A model generated the notes under the pieces. The model saw only the letters and a program-made list of their open reading frames with translations. It was not told the DNA's origin and ran no database searches. Positions 1 to 10,659 of a stretch of DNA of 64,000 bases are shown here, piece after piece. Made by a program: the position numbers and the translations under genes. Positions within the stretch are counted from its first letter, which is position 1. The number at the start of each line of letters is the position of its first letter. This stretch comes from Diospyros lotus (lineage: Eukaryota; Streptophyta; Magnoliopsida; Ericales; Ebenaceae). Location: the NCBI RefSeq assembly GCF_014633365.1, contig NC_068338.1, positions 15,634,616 to 15,698,615 on the forward strand, written 5' to 3'.

Positions 1-1000
1 TTATCCCTATCTAGTATAGAAAGATGTCTAGTAACCATCATATCTCAAATTGCTTGGTTATGGCATAGTAGACTAGGTCGTGTTAGTATGAATCTTGTAA
101 ACAAATTATCTAAACATGATCTTGTTAAAGGGTTACCTAAATTAAAATATGAAAGAGATCACATTTGTAATGCATGTATGAAAGGCAAGCAAATAAGTAT
201 ATCCTTTAAACCTTCAAATATAGTCTGAACATCTAGACCTCTAATGTTGCTTCACTTAGATCTTTTTGGACCTATGAGAACCCAAAGCCTAGGAGGAAAA
301 CATTATACTCTTGTCATTGTAGATGACTACTCTAAGTTTACTTGGGTAATATTCCTTGCATCAAAAAATGAAACGTTTAAACAATTCAAAATTTTTTGCA
401 AAAGAGTTCAAAAAGACAAAGGAATCTGTATTTCAAAGATTAGGAGTGATCATGGAGGAGAATTTGAAAATGAACACTTTAAATATTTTTGTGAAGATAA
501 TGGTATTGAACATAATTTTTCTTGTGCTAGAACCCCTCAACAAAATGGAGTAGTTGAAAGGAAAAATAGGTCTTTACAAAAAATGGCTATAACCATGTTG
601 TGAGACAAAAATCTTCCTAAAAATATTTGGGCTAAAGCCGTAAATATAGCTTGCTATATTCTAAATAGAGTATCCATAAGACCGATCTTAAAGAAAACTC
701 CATATGAACCATATAAAGGAAGAAAACCTGATATTTCATACTTTCTCATTTTTGGTAGCAATTGCTTCATTCTAAATAATAAAGATGCCTTAGGTAAATT
801 TGATTCAAAATGTGATGAGGGCATATTCTTAGGATATTCAGTACTAAGTAAGGCATATAGAGTATTCAATAAGAAGACATTAGCAATAGAAGAATCTATA
901 CAAGTCAAAGTTGATGATACAAACTCTATTGTTCAACAATCCCAAGAAGAAGATGAAAATGAATTAAGAAAACTTTCATTAGAACATCAAAATAATTAAC
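1..1000 (+). pseudogene. pol: Sirevirus pol: GAG-pre-integrase and integrase, broken
   Basis: From about base 50 the frame reads a GAG-pre-integrase zinc finger (HSRLG histidine, then CNAC cysteines near 169-178) and runs into the integrase core. Seen in the core are the first Asp in HLDLFGP (~253), DDYSKFTWV (~322) and the RSDHGGEFE block (~442) that carries the second Asp, then a Q-rich catalytic helix with NGVVERKN (~545). TGA stops sit at 226-228 and 601-603, and the frame closes at 999. Integrase inserts the cDNA into host DNA. The copy starts outside the window, so its true start is not visible. Confidence 0.85.
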
Positions 1001-1148
1001 CCTCTAGCAACAAAAGTCAAAATGAAGAAATTGTTCCTCAAGAAGAAAAAGAACCATCATTCCCAAGAGAAAGAAAATATGTAGAAGATAATGATATTAT
1101 AGGTGATCCTTCTAAAGGAATTAGGACAAGAGCATCTATTAGAAATGA

Positions 1149-2180
1149 ATGTCAATATCTCAAATAGAGCCTAAGAACATTAAAGATGCCTTGAATGATG
1201 AAAATTGGATCGTTGTTATGCAAGAAAAATTGAATCAATTTGAAAGAAATGAAGTGTGGAAATTGGTTCCACGACCTAAAGATCACCCAACCATAGGAAC
1301 CAAATGGGTGTTTAGGAACAAAATGGATGAAAATGGAATTGTTACAAGAAATAAAGCTAGATTAGTGACTCAAGGATATAGCGAAGAAGAAGAAATAGAT
1401 TATGATGAAACTTATGCTCCCGTAGCTAGACTTGAAGCCATAAGAATGCTATTATCATTTGCATGCTACAAAGATTTTAAATTATTTCAAATGGATGTAA
1501 AAAGTGCATTCCTAAATGGTTACATAAATGACAAAGTATATGTAGAACAACCCCCGGGCTTTGAGGATCCAAAATTTGAGGATCATGTATTCAAACTTTC
1601 TAAAGCTCTATATGGTTTAAAACAAGCCCCTAGGGCTTGGTATAAAAGACTTAGCAAATTTCTTATAGAAAAAGAGTTCAAAAGAGGACAAATAGATTCA
1701 ACATTATTTATAAAGACTCAAGGTAAAGACATTCTATTAGTTCAAATATATGTTGATGATATTATTTTTGGATCAACAAAAAATTCCCTATGTGATGAAT
1801 TTGCAAATATAATGCAAGGGGAGTTCGAAATGAGTATGATGGGCGAATTGAAATTTTTTCTAGGATTAAAAATAAGAGAAGAAGATGAAGGGATCTATAT
1901 ATCCCAACAAAAATACATTAAGGATCTTCTTAAGAAATTCAATGTTCAAGATAGCAAACCCATAGCTACTCCTATGAGTAGTTCATCATATTTGGACAAA
2001 GATGAGATAGGACAAAAAGTGGACAATAAACTATTTAGAAGCATGATTGGATCATTATTATATCTAACAACAAGTAGGCCGGATATTATATTTAGTGTTT
2101 GTCTATGTGCTAGGTTTCAATCCGATCCTAAAGAGGCTCACCTAAAAGCAGTAAAAAGAATTTGTAGATACTTAAAATGA
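1149..2180 (+). pseudogene. pol: Sirevirus reverse transcriptase domain
   Basis: This is an open frame of 343 codons covering the copia-type RT (RVT_2): N-terminal EVWKLVPRP, GTKWVFRNK, the DETYAPVARLEAIR block, FQMDVKSAFLNG (first catalytic Asp), the YGLKQAPRAWY block, and the catalytic YVDDIIFGS at about residues 197-205. The ATG at 1149 is not the native start; it follows a frame change at the integrase/RT junction near 1148. TGA at 2178-2180 ends it just before RNase H. The RT itself looks intact, so this copy decayed mainly at its domain joints. Confidence 0.9.
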
Positions 2181-2644
2181 TCATCTAATCTAGAACTATT
2201 TTATCTCAAGTCAAATGAATTTCATGTTGAAGCCTATACTAATGCTGACTATGATGGGTGCAAAATTGATAGAAAAAGTTTAGTAGAAAATAAAATACCG
2301 TCGCACTCTCTTCCATCGAAGATGAATATGTAGCAACTGGAAGTTGTTGTGCCCAAATCTTGTGGATGAAGCATCAATTAGAAGATTATGGCATAAAACT
2401 TAAAAATATACTAATAAAATGTGATAACACAAGTGCAATAGCTTTGACCAAAAATCCCGTATTTCATACCTGAACTAAACACATTGAAGTCAAACATCAT
2501 TTCATTATAGATCATGTTCAAAGAGGGGACATAAAATTAGAATTTGTTGATACAAACCATCAAGTAGATGATATCTTTACTAAACCTTTGGATAAAAACA
2601 AATTTGAATGTTTTAGAAGTGAACTAGGAATGATCATATCTTAA
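2181..2644 (+). pseudogene. pol: Sirevirus RNase H domain with internal deletion
   Basis: After the stop at 2178 the frame continues with the ADxD-like start of RNase H (NADYDGCKIDRKS, ~2239-2277), then jumps at about 2280-2300 straight to a downstream part (DEYVATGSCCAQ). The central part carrying the catalytic Glu and the substrate loop is missing, about 40-45 codons by comparison with the family. The tail reads TKHIEVKHHFI and DIFTKPLDK, the usual C-terminal copia motifs, and ends with TAA at 2642-2644. It is not functional. Confidence 0.8.
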
Positions 2645-2739
2645 CAACATATCTTCGTTGATGTAGTAATGTATCTTAAATGTACATGATATATATTGTT
2701 GTAATATATCTCGAATATACAAAGTTACATTTTCAAAGC

Positions 2740-3123
2740 ACAATGGTTTTATTTTTTTTTTCTCTCTCAAAAAGCCTCTGAAAATTGGTCAATTGGTCAC
2801 ATTAATGCTGTCGATCGATTATTAAAATAGAGTTCGACAGATCCAAAATGCCTGTTGACCGCTTGAATAGGCTTAAATTAATTTTTGAACCATCATCCAA
2901 ATGGTCGACCGTTCATGAATATTGTTGACTGCTCAGACTCAACTTGTCGATCGCTCCTGTCGAGATTTATAAGAAGAAGGCGACCATCGGGTTGCTCTCA
3001 TACCCTATTCTCTCTCTCGTTGTTCTCTCTTAGCCGATAACCTCTTCTCTCCATTTCCTCTTACTCGATCGACCACCCTAGTAAACTTCCTTACATCAAT
3101 CTCTTCCAATTTCACTCATCTCA
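2740..3123 (+). promoter_or_regulatory. Promoter-like leader of the env-like ORF
   Basis: Between pol and the next ORF lie six or more GTCGAC-like words (about 2808, 2834, 2850, 2903, 2922, 2945-2962), then a TATA-like TTTATAAG (~2966-2973), then a strongly pyrimidine-rich CTCTCT leader (3000-3060), then the ATG at 3124. The LTR of the same element (4912-5240) has the same order: motif array, TATA, leader. I infer that this is a second promoter for the downstream ORF. No transcript data support it here. Confidence 0.45.
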
Positions 3124-4257
3124 ATGGCTCACACCAAACGTCATCAAGCCGCGGAAGCAGGTCATCCAAATGAACCCATAGAAATTCAACGGTTAGTAAG
3201 CGATCCGACTAATCTTAGTCGCTTTACTACTCTATTTGCCTCTCGTGAAGTCATTCTAGAAAGATTTCTTGATCTAGATTTCCTAGAGTCTATCAAATTT
3301 CCATACCTAGGTTCTCTAGAAAGTTTTAGTTGGTTGCCATTCATTTATTTACATAGAGAAGTTTATGTGGATGTCGTTAGAACATTTTACTACAATGCAT
3401 CAAACACAATTCACGGTTATGTTTCCCAATGTAGATTCAAAACCAAAGTCTATGGAAATTCTATCAACATAGACGCTAAACACATAAACACTTTCTCTCA
3501 AATTCCAAATGAAGGCCTCATCTACAATCCTACTGAGTTTGATCATGATCTTGCAGCCAATACCATTTTTGAAGATGAGTCTCTTTTATGTTATATTGAC
3601 TTATCATCCAAATTATCCTTAATGGGTCGTCTCTTACACCTTATTTGTGCCCAACTCATTGTGCCTAAACGGGGTAATTTTGCCCAAGTTACTAAAGAAG
3701 ACGTGTGGCTTATGTTTCATATTATGACTAGTCAAAAGATCAACCTGTGTTCCCTAATTGTGAGTGAGATGATTGGTGGGTTCACTAACAAACAAAGGAG
3801 TCTCCCTTATGGCATTCTTATTAGCTCAATCATTGATTCTAAAATTGATAGTGGAACCCTTATTAACACTCACTGCATAATGATTCAACCTTCCAAAGTC
3901 CTAAATAGCAAGACCCTAGGACGTATGGGATACAAAGAAGATAAACATGGAAATTGGGTCAAGTATAAGAAGCGAGGTACGCCTTCCTTACTTGAACATG
4001 AAGATGCTCCTCCTCCTATAGCTGAGCCTCATGCCACATCTTATGTTCCTCCTCCGTCTCCTATGCGTGCCTCTTCATCTCATGCATTTGTCGAGCTATC
4101 CTATCTTCCAGATGATCTTGAGTTGAGGTTGATTCTCTTCGAGGAGAAGTTCAAGAGCATGCAGCTCAGATGTCTCAGTTTATGGAGCTCATTCTATCTC
4201 GTCTACCCCCAGCCACATCAACCTCATCTCCACCTCCTGTTGCAGACTCCTAGTTGA
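3124..4257 (+). CDS. Sirevirus env-like / plant-transposon-domain protein
   Basis: This ORF has 377 codons and is the longest intact frame of the window. Its core (residues ~70-290) matches in style the putative plant transposon protein domain often found in the extra ORF of Sireviruses: a VYGNSINIDAKHINTF segment, an IPNEG motif, a LICAQLIVPKRGNF helix and a YGILISSII segment. A Pro-rich stretch follows (APPPIAEP, VPPPSPM; ~295-315). No signal peptide or clear fusion peptide is seen, so 'env-like' is positional only. Near 4157-4165 a one-base loss seems to shift the frame: another frame down to TAG at 4251 reads as a Q/S/P-rich tail typical of such proteins, whereas the annotated last ~30 residues look like noise. 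The start at 3124 follows a CT-rich leader. The function is unknown. Confidence 0.7.
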   Translation: MAHTKRHQAAEAGHPNEPIEIQRLVSDPTNLSRFTTLFASREVILERFLDLDFLESIKFPYLGSLESFSWLPFIYLHREVYVDVVRTFYYNASNTIHGYVSQCRFKTKVYGNSINIDAKHINTFSQIPNEGLIYNPTEFDHDLAANTIFEDESLLCYIDLSSKLSLMGRLLHLICAQLIVPKRGNFAQVTKEDVWLMFHIMTSQKINLCSLIVSEMIGGFTNKQRSLPYGILISSIIDSKIDSGTLINTHCIMIQPSKVLNSKTLGRMGYKEDKHGNWVKYKKRGTPSLLEHEDAPPPIAEPHATSYVPPPSPMRASSSHAFVELSYLPDDLELRLILFEEKFKSMQLRCLSLWSSFYLVYPQPHQPHLHLLLQTPS

Positions 4258-4537
4258 TAGGATGCTTTTATCTTAGTTCATATATGGCATTTCCTTTTTC
4301 AAAACTTTATGTTCTATTGGTGGTTTTGGTTTTGAACCTATGCACTAGACCTTGTTCATGCTTTAAACTTGGTAATGGTATCTTTTTTGCTCTTGATATT
4401 TTTAATATTGATGGTTTATCTATATGCTCTTGTGCCTGAAATTCTTTTTATCTCACTTTACAGGGGAGTTTATTCTTAAGGGGATGCCTTTTGCTTGTAA
4501 GTCATTTCTTTTTGATTTTTGATAAAAAATGGGGAGA

Positions 4538-4602
4538 AGGTAGATTGAAATTGAGATTGAAATTGAAATTGAAGTTGAAATTAAAATTGAAATTGAAACT
4601 GA
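4538..4602 (+). repeat. TTGAAA-type hexanucleotide run
   Basis: About ten imperfect copies of TTGAAA/TTGAGA in a row lie just upstream of the polypurine tract. The short ORF that crosses them (4491-4688) is repeat translation, not a gene. Confidence 0.85.
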
Positions 4603-4639
4603 TTTCGATTGCAAGTTTGAAAGTTTTTGTCTCCATCAA

Positions 4640-4651
4640 AAAGGGGGAGAT
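4640..4651 (+). promoter_or_regulatory. Polypurine tract of the Sirevirus
   Basis: AAAGGGGGAGAT sits directly before the TG that opens the LTR at 4652. Purine runs in this place prime plus-strand DNA synthesis in LTR elements. Confidence 0.8.
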
Positions 4652-5939
4652 TGATGATATTGATGTTGTGGTTTTGATGGTTGACTAAACTTATTCATAT
4701 ATGATATGAAAATAAATTCAATTTCAAAATATTTTTCTAACAAGTTATATTATTCAAATTAAATCAAAAACAATCTTTCATATTTATATTATAGCAAAAT
4801 TATCATATTTTGTCTTAAACCATTGGACTCATTATGTTCCAAAATATTGGTCTTAAAACTGCCATGTAAAATTCATATACAGTAATAGATTTTATTTTCA
4901 GGTATGAGAAGCTTTCGACCGGTGATATGAGCCTGTCGACCAGTTGCTTTATAATACCAAGTTGTCGATTGGTTAAGACATAGGCTGTCAACCGGCTAAA
5001 CAACATGCTCTCAGTTGTTTGTTGTCGACCGCCTCTGCATGTTAACCTGTTGACTGGTATTAAGAACCTGTCGACCGGTGTTCAAGTTTTTCAATCCATC
5101 CTGTCGATTGGTTATATGAAGCTGCCGACCGGTTTGTCACAGATAGCTTTTAATGGCTAGCGACCACTATTCTCAAGTGTTCTCTCCACTTGCAACGGGA
5201 TGATTTCAAGTTTTGTCTTTCAAATCTCTATAAATGCAAGTCAAGAAGAAGAATTCGAACTACCGAAGCAATCTATCTACAAGCTCCCAAGTGCTTATCA
5301 ATTGTGCCCTAAGTCTCTTGGTCTCAAGGCTTGTATTTTATTTGTTTCAAAGCATAATTTTTAGCCTTGTATTTATTCTTGATTATATTGTAACTAAGTG
5401 GGCAAACTAATTTCTTGTATCATTTCTTGTGTTCCTAGCTTGTATAGCTAGAGGACTTACTTGTCAAAGTAGGGGGTTTTGTTACCTAGGTTTGCTAAAG
5501 GGCTTGCTTATTTAATCAAGAGGTTTGTATCTTCCTACCTTAATGCTAGAGGGCCTATCCAGCGTAATATGAGAGTTATAGTGTTTTGCTTGAAAATCTT
5601 TAGTGAGGAGTTAAGATAGTGGATTAGGCTTAGTTGAGTCGAACCACTATAAATCCGTGTTCTTGTGTGCTTTTGGTCTTTCTATTTTATCTTTTCAAGC
5701 ATCCCTTTATTTCTCTCTTGTTTCACATATTTAAATCCCTCATTGAAAAAGATTTTCTATTTTTTATTATCAAAGCGAGATTGTCTTTACACGATTGATA
5801 TCTCATTGTGCCATTTCAAGGTCTTAAGTTTTAAACGAAGCTGTGGTCTTCACATATAACATCTCCATTTATCAAAAGAATTTTTAATATACCAATTCAC
5901 CCCCTTCTTGATGTATGCCATAGCATTTCTATTCTATCA
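4652..5939 (+). repeat. 3' LTR of the Sirevirus
   Basis: The LTR starts TGATGATA after the polypurine tract. It ends near the AATTCACCCCC block (5895-5905) that usually lies at the end of Sirevirus LTRs; I place the terminal CA at 5938-5939 (TTCTATCA), which mirrors the TGAT start. It contains a TATA box, CTCTATAAATGC (~5226-5237), and an array of GTCGACC motifs. The right end is uncertain by about 25 bases because the partner LTR is outside the window and no target duplication was identified. Confidence 0.65.
4912..5170 (+). repeat. Array of CTGTCGACCGGT-like motifs in the LTR
   Basis: Ten degenerate copies of CTGTCGACCGGT lie about 20-45 bases apart (near 4912, 4931, 4961, 4984, 5023, 5048, 5069, 5101, 5123, 5156), upstream of the TATA box. 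Each is a near-palindrome (GTCGAC, ACCGGT). Repeated palindromic words in LTRs are known in Sireviruses; their role is not established. Confidence 0.75.
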
Positions 5940-6758
5940 AAGTATGCCCTCTAGCAATAGGGCAGGAAAATAGAAGAATGAAACAATTAGAGAGATTTTA
6001 AGAGATGAATATCTTAGTTACAAGATCTCTCAAAATAATCACAAGGCTTAAAAAAAATAATACAAATGATAATCAAATCCTTTGAGAGAAAATGTGAAAG
6101 CACAAAAGGTGAATACAAATTTAAGTTTAAGATAATTTTGCTTCTAAATCCATTAGCCTACTCAAGAGCTTCCTTTTGCTGTATTTATAAGCATCTTAAG
6201 AGCTTCAAAAGAAACTAGTTGTTTGTGATTGTTGGAGTTTGCAAAACTAGCCGTTAGAGAATCCTACGATAGAAATGGTCAATAGGTTCTATGAAACGGT
6301 CGACTAATTGGACAAAAACAATGAAATGACCAACATGAAGCTTAAAACAGTTGACATAATAGTAAACTGCTGAGAACATGCTTTCTGTTGATCGACAACT
6401 TAAGAAGGCCTGTTGACAACTTGGCCCAAAATGGTTGACCAGATGCCAAAGGCAATCGACAATTTGGCCTAGCTTTGAAAAATAATGCACCAAGTTCAAG
6501 GCTTCAAAACCATTTTTGATACATCAAAAGAAAACAATTCTTTTAACATCAAAACTTGATTTTCCAAATACCATCAAGATATTTAACACAAGATTTTTGG
6601 CAATGGATTGCATGATGAAATTGATTTTCATTTTGGTGCTAATAGAACATATAAAAGAAAATAAGAGCACCAAGTTAAGAACTATTAACAAAATAATTTC
6701 ATCATCAAAATACAATTATTTTTCATCATTAAAACCATATCAAAGGCAAAATATCACA
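5940..6758 (-). repeat. Inverted, truncated Sirevirus-like LTR
   Basis: Read on the minus strand this starts TGTGATATTTTG at 6758, passes GTCGAC-like words (6475-6255), a TATA box (CTTATAAATACAG, ~6195-6180) and a U5-like stretch with CTTGTAACTAAG (~6030-6015). It stops around 5945 without the AATTCACCCCC end block, so its 3' part is missing. It interrupts the minus-strand Tat RT at 6758/6759. Two short ORFs here (6254-6499, 6516-6770) are chance frames. Confidence 0.55.
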
Positions 6759-7044
6759 AGATGGCTTTGATTTTTTTTGGATGGATCTCAATTCCCCAAT
6801 GGTTACCATATACTCGAAGAACTTATTGAAAAACACCTCGAAGGCACATTTTTGGGGTTAAGCTTCTTCTAGTAAGTTTAGAGAATGGTAAATGTCTCTG
6901 TTATGTCTTTTTCATGGTCGACTTCAAGTTGGCTCTAGGTTAATAGGTGATCATTGTAAACCTCCATGTTCTACTTGATCTAATCCTAGAACAACTAGTT
7001 CACAAGTTTATTATAATTCACCCTTACATTCTTTGAGTTGAAGG
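6759..7044 (-). pseudogene. Tat-type (Ty3/gypsy) RT fragment, 3' piece
   Basis: On the minus strand the frames read remnants of the PFGLKNAGATYQ block, then MEVYNDH (position of the catalytic YVDD), EAFxxL and a C-terminal stretch with GIEIHPKKIKA. These are the second half of the Tat-lineage reverse transcriptase. It is full of stops and shifts. The upstream half lies at 8257-8940; the two were one until CACTA element 1 inserted at 7045-8256. Confidence 0.7.
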
Positions 7045-8256
7045 CACTACAAAAAAATTGGTATTTAGTGGTGGTTTTTAACCGTCGTTAAATCAGTCGT
7101 CGCGGAGCATTTAGCGCACGGTGGTTTTCAGTAACCGTTGCTAATTATATTTTTTGCGGCGGTTTTTAAACCATCGCAAAATAAGTGATTTAGTGGCGGT
7201 TTTTAAAATATTTAGCGACGATTTTTTAAAAAAAATTAAATTTTTAATTTTAGCAGCAGTTTCAAAATTGCTGCAAAAATTAAAAAAAAAAAAATTTTTA
7301 ATTGCCAGGCACGGGCGGCCTGACCGCGCGGCCCTTGCACGCCATGTGGCGATGTTGGAAATTAATTCCCAACCTTCCCCTCCCCAAGTTTCAAACCCAG
7401 GACCTCTCCTACGTGCGCGCACATGCGAACCATCTAATCTACGAATCCTCCTTGTTATATATGCGCGCATATAAATTATATACTAATCTCACTACTATTT
7501 TTTAGAATTATATTTTATATTTTTTAATATATATTAAAAAACATTAATTAATTCATTAGTTTTTAAAAGAATAATGAAATAAATTGAAAATAAATTAATT
7601 GAGTTAAATTAAATAAATTAATTGATTAAAAAATAAAAAGAAGATTTTATATATATTTTAAAAATTATTAAAATTTTATATATTAAAATTTTATTAAATT
7701 TATTTTTATTTTTTTTAAATTAAAATTTTTTATGAATTTTGTGATTAATTTAAATTAAATTTAAAATTTTTTTTAAGGCTTTATATTTATTTTTATTAAT
7801 TTAATTTTTAATTATTTTCTTAAGTAAAATTTAATTTTTTAATGAATTTTGCAGCAATTTTTATAAATCATCGCAAATGTTAATTTAATTTTAATTTTGA
7901 ATTTAGATGCGATTTTTGAGAAACCACCGCTAAATTCAATTTTTTAATGAATTTCGCGAGAATTTTTGAAAATCATTGTAAATGTTAATTTAATTTTAAT
8001 TTTAAATTATTTAATTATTTTTTATTTTAGCGGCAATTTCTGAGGAATTGCTACGAAATTTAATTTAATTATTTTTTAAATTTAGCGGCGGTTCTTAAAA
8101 ATATCGTTGCAAAATTAAATATTTTAATGAATTTTTCGACAATTTTGAAAAATTGCCGCAAAATGTTAAAAAAAATGCAGTAAAATACCATATTTTGTGG
8201 CAATTTTTAAAATCGCCACAAAAAAATTGTCGCAAAAATCAATTTTTTTTGTAGTG
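7045..8256. mobile_element. Non-autonomous CACTA element 1
   Basis: Begins CACTACAAAAAAA and ends TTTTTTTTGTAGTG, with the 3-bp target duplication AGG at 7042-7044 and 8257-8259. Subterminal regions (7065-7290, 7850-8245) carry many copies of TTTAGCGGCGGTTTT and its complement. There is no transposase frame in 1.2 kb, so it depends on an element elsewhere. The middle is AT-rich with one GC-rich block. Orientation is arbitrary. Confidence 0.92.
7300..7450. repeat. GC-rich block shared by both CACTA elements
   Basis: A 150-base GC-rich island with TTGCACGCCATGTGGCG and CCCAAGTTTCAAACCCAG. It recurs at 9270-9480 in CACTA element 2, with about the same distance from the left terminus. The overlapping ORFs on both strands here reflect base composition, not genes. 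Confidence 0.75.
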
Positions 8257-8940
8257 AGGGTGTAACTTTATAACAGTATAAATCTTAATCCATCATGAAG
8301 GTTGTGTGTTCTTCATCCACCTTAGCCATCCGTATTTGATATGTACCTTTAATACCATTCATAAAATTCATTAGGGTATTACCTGAGGTGGTGCTTACTA
8401 ACTAGTCCGCCTTTGGGTCAAGTATGCCCAATTCAAGTCAATGAAGCTGAGGCACATCCTCCAATCTCCATTGAGTTTATACACCATCACTACGTTAGAG
8501 ATCCAAGTTGGGGTATGCACCTCTTGGATGACTGTGGTCAGGAACAACTTATCTATGTTTTATCTATTGGTCCGTACCTATCGATAGAAAAAAGGTGTCC
8601 TCTTTTATGTGACCTAATGGGTGCTCTTGTCCATTTGGAGTTGATACAATTCAACCTCAAGATTAATCCTAAGCATGTTGTAGGGTCACCATGAGAAGAC
8701 CTCCTCAAACTTTTAGGGCAACAATACACTCTAGAACTTTGCTAGTCATGGTTTTTTCCCACCCTAACTATTATTTCGTCTTCTATTGCATTGAGTGGGA
8801 TCTCTTATAAATCCTCTACTGGTGCGGGGAGTACATTTGATAACTTGACCCTTTTCGTACCTCCATGATCGAGGATACAACATTGTATTAGGTGCTTATT
8901 AAGTAGTAGGTTCAAGCCATTTTCTGCTTAGCCCTTACTT
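8257..8940 (-). pseudogene. Tat-type protease/RT linker and RT, 5' piece
   Basis: The minus-strand frames read, in order, a linker ending FEEVFSW (~8690), a degraded VDP-like segment, the RT entry IQEVHTPTWISNVVMV (~8530), the DWRMCLSFIDLN block (~8465) and GLYCYKV (~8265). This is the usual order of the Tat-lineage protease-RT linker and RT. There are many stops. It is bounded by CACTA 1 (right end 8256) and CACTA 2 (left end 8941), both of which inserted into this one relic. Confidence 0.75.
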
Positions 8941-9269
8941 CACTACAAAAAAAATCAGCATTTAGCGGCGGTTTTGAAAACCGCCGCTAAGTCAGCCGTC
9001 GCGGAACGTTTAGCGGCGATTTTTTCCAACCGCTGGAATAACCGCCGCTAATTTTAAATTTTGTGGCGGTTTTAAAAACCGCCGCTAAATAAGTGATTTA
9101 GCGACGATTTCTATAATATTTAGCGGCAGTTTTGAAACCGCCACTAAAATTAAAATTTTATTTTTTTAATTTTTTTTAAAATTTTATTTTTAAAAATTAA
9201 AACAAATATTTAATTTTAGTGGCGGTTTCAAAACCGTCGCAAAAATTAATAAAAAAATTAATTTTTTAA

Positions 9270-9480
9270 TTACCTGCGCGGGCCAGCCCAGCACGCGCTC
9301 GGCCGCTCGACCCGCGCCCGAGAGCCCTACCCTCGCCCAACCCTTGCACGCCACGTGGCCATCTGTGCCCGCGCCACGTGGCGATGCTGGAAATTAAATC
9401 CCAACACATTTCCCCTCCCCAAGTTTCAAACCCAGAACCCTTACTGTGCACCTGCGCACGCGAACCACTTGATCTGCGAA
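9270..9480. repeat. GC-rich block of CACTA element 2
   Basis: Homologous to 7300-7450: TTGCACGCCACGTGGCC, then GCGATGCTGGAAATTAAA and CCCCAAGTTTCAAACCC. Its GC content is far above the surrounding DNA. Short ORFs on both strands are side effects. Confidence 0.75.
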
Positions 9481-10659
9481 ACATTCATTGACATATGTGG
9501 ACATATATATATTATATATATTAGCAAAATTATATTTTATATATTTTAAAAACAAATATATAAAAGAATAATAGAATAAATTAAAAATAGATTTTTAATT
9601 TATTAAAAATCTATATTAAAATTTCATAATTCTGAAAATAAGTTTTCTAACAACTAATTTTATATTTATTAAAATAATTTTATTTAAATTTCAGAATTAT
9701 ATTTTAGAATTATATTTATAAATAGATTTTTAACATTTAATAAGTTTATTTATAAATAAATTTCAGAATTATATTTATTAAAATTTCAGAAATATATTTT
9801 ATATTTTTTAATATATATTAAAAACATTTATTAATTTATTATTTTTTAAAAGAATAATAGAATAAATTAAAAATAAATTAATTGAGTTAAATTAAATAAA
9901 TTATCAAAAAATATTAAATTAGATTTTTTTAAATTAGATTTTTAATTAATTTAGCTATTAATTTAAATGCAATTTTAAATTTATTTTTAAGATTTTATAT
10001 TTAATTTTATTAATTTAATTCTTAATTGTTTTCTTAAGCTAAATTTAATTTTTTAAATGAAAATAATGAATTTTAATATTTAAGATTTTTATTTAATTTT
10101 AATTATATGAGAATTATAAATATAAATTAAAACTCTTAAATATGAGTAAGAATAAGTTTTTTCAATAATAAAAAAAATTTTAAAAAAATTAATTTTGATT
10201 TCTTCCATAGTCTTAAAAATGTGATACCTTAAATATTAATTAGCATTGAAAAATCGTAGCATTGAAAAACCGTAGCATTTAACAACCTTAAATAATTTTT
10301 TATGTATTTGTTAAGACATCACATTTTCAAAACTATAATATAATTATTAAAATAATTAATAATTAATTAATCACTACATTTGATTTAATGCAAGTTTTTG
10401 AGGGAAAAAATTCATCATTGATTGACACTTGACAAAATACTTTATTTGACTATCATATTTTAATATTATATAAATATACATAAAATAAAGATATAAAAAT
10501 AATATTTTAAATAAATAAATAATTTTCTATGACTTAATTAATAGTCTAAGTTGTCTATTAATATTTCTCATAAAACTCATGCAAATTTAATCCAAAACAA
10601 TTAGCATTGAAAAACTTGTATATTAAAAATTTATTATTAATTTTACAATAATTAGTACA

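Larger units (their letters stand above)
1..5939 (+). mobile_element. Sirevirus (Ty1/copia) retrotransposon, 3' part
   Basis: The window opens inside a Ty1/copia element running left to right: GAG-pre-integrase and integrase (1-~1000), RT (1149-2180), RNase H (to 2644), an extra ORF after pol (3124-4257), polypurine tract (4641-4650) and one LTR (4652-5939). An additional ORF between pol and the 3' LTR is characteristic of the Sirevirus genus, and the RT and integrase residues fit it. The 5' LTR and gag lie left of the window. Pol is broken by several stops and shifts, so the copy cannot be autonomous. Lineage assignment rests on gene order and recognised motifs, not on a search. Confidence 0.85.

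Noticed and set aside
4491..4688. 65-codon ORF with KLKLKL repeat
   Set aside because: Translation of the TTGAAA run and of the polypurine tract/LTR start.
7385..7410. tRNA-like B box (GTTTCAAACCC) suggesting a SINE
   Set aside because: No A box at the right distance, no poly(A) tail or SINE ends; the match is weak and inside a CACTA element.
7141..7505. ORFs of 67-109 codons on both strands in CACTA element 1
   Set aside because: They overlap one another in a GC-rich block shared with CACTA element 2 and have no domain; composition explains the open frames.
8413..8694. 93-codon plus-strand ORF
   Set aside because: It is the antisense shadow of the minus-strand Tat RT relic.
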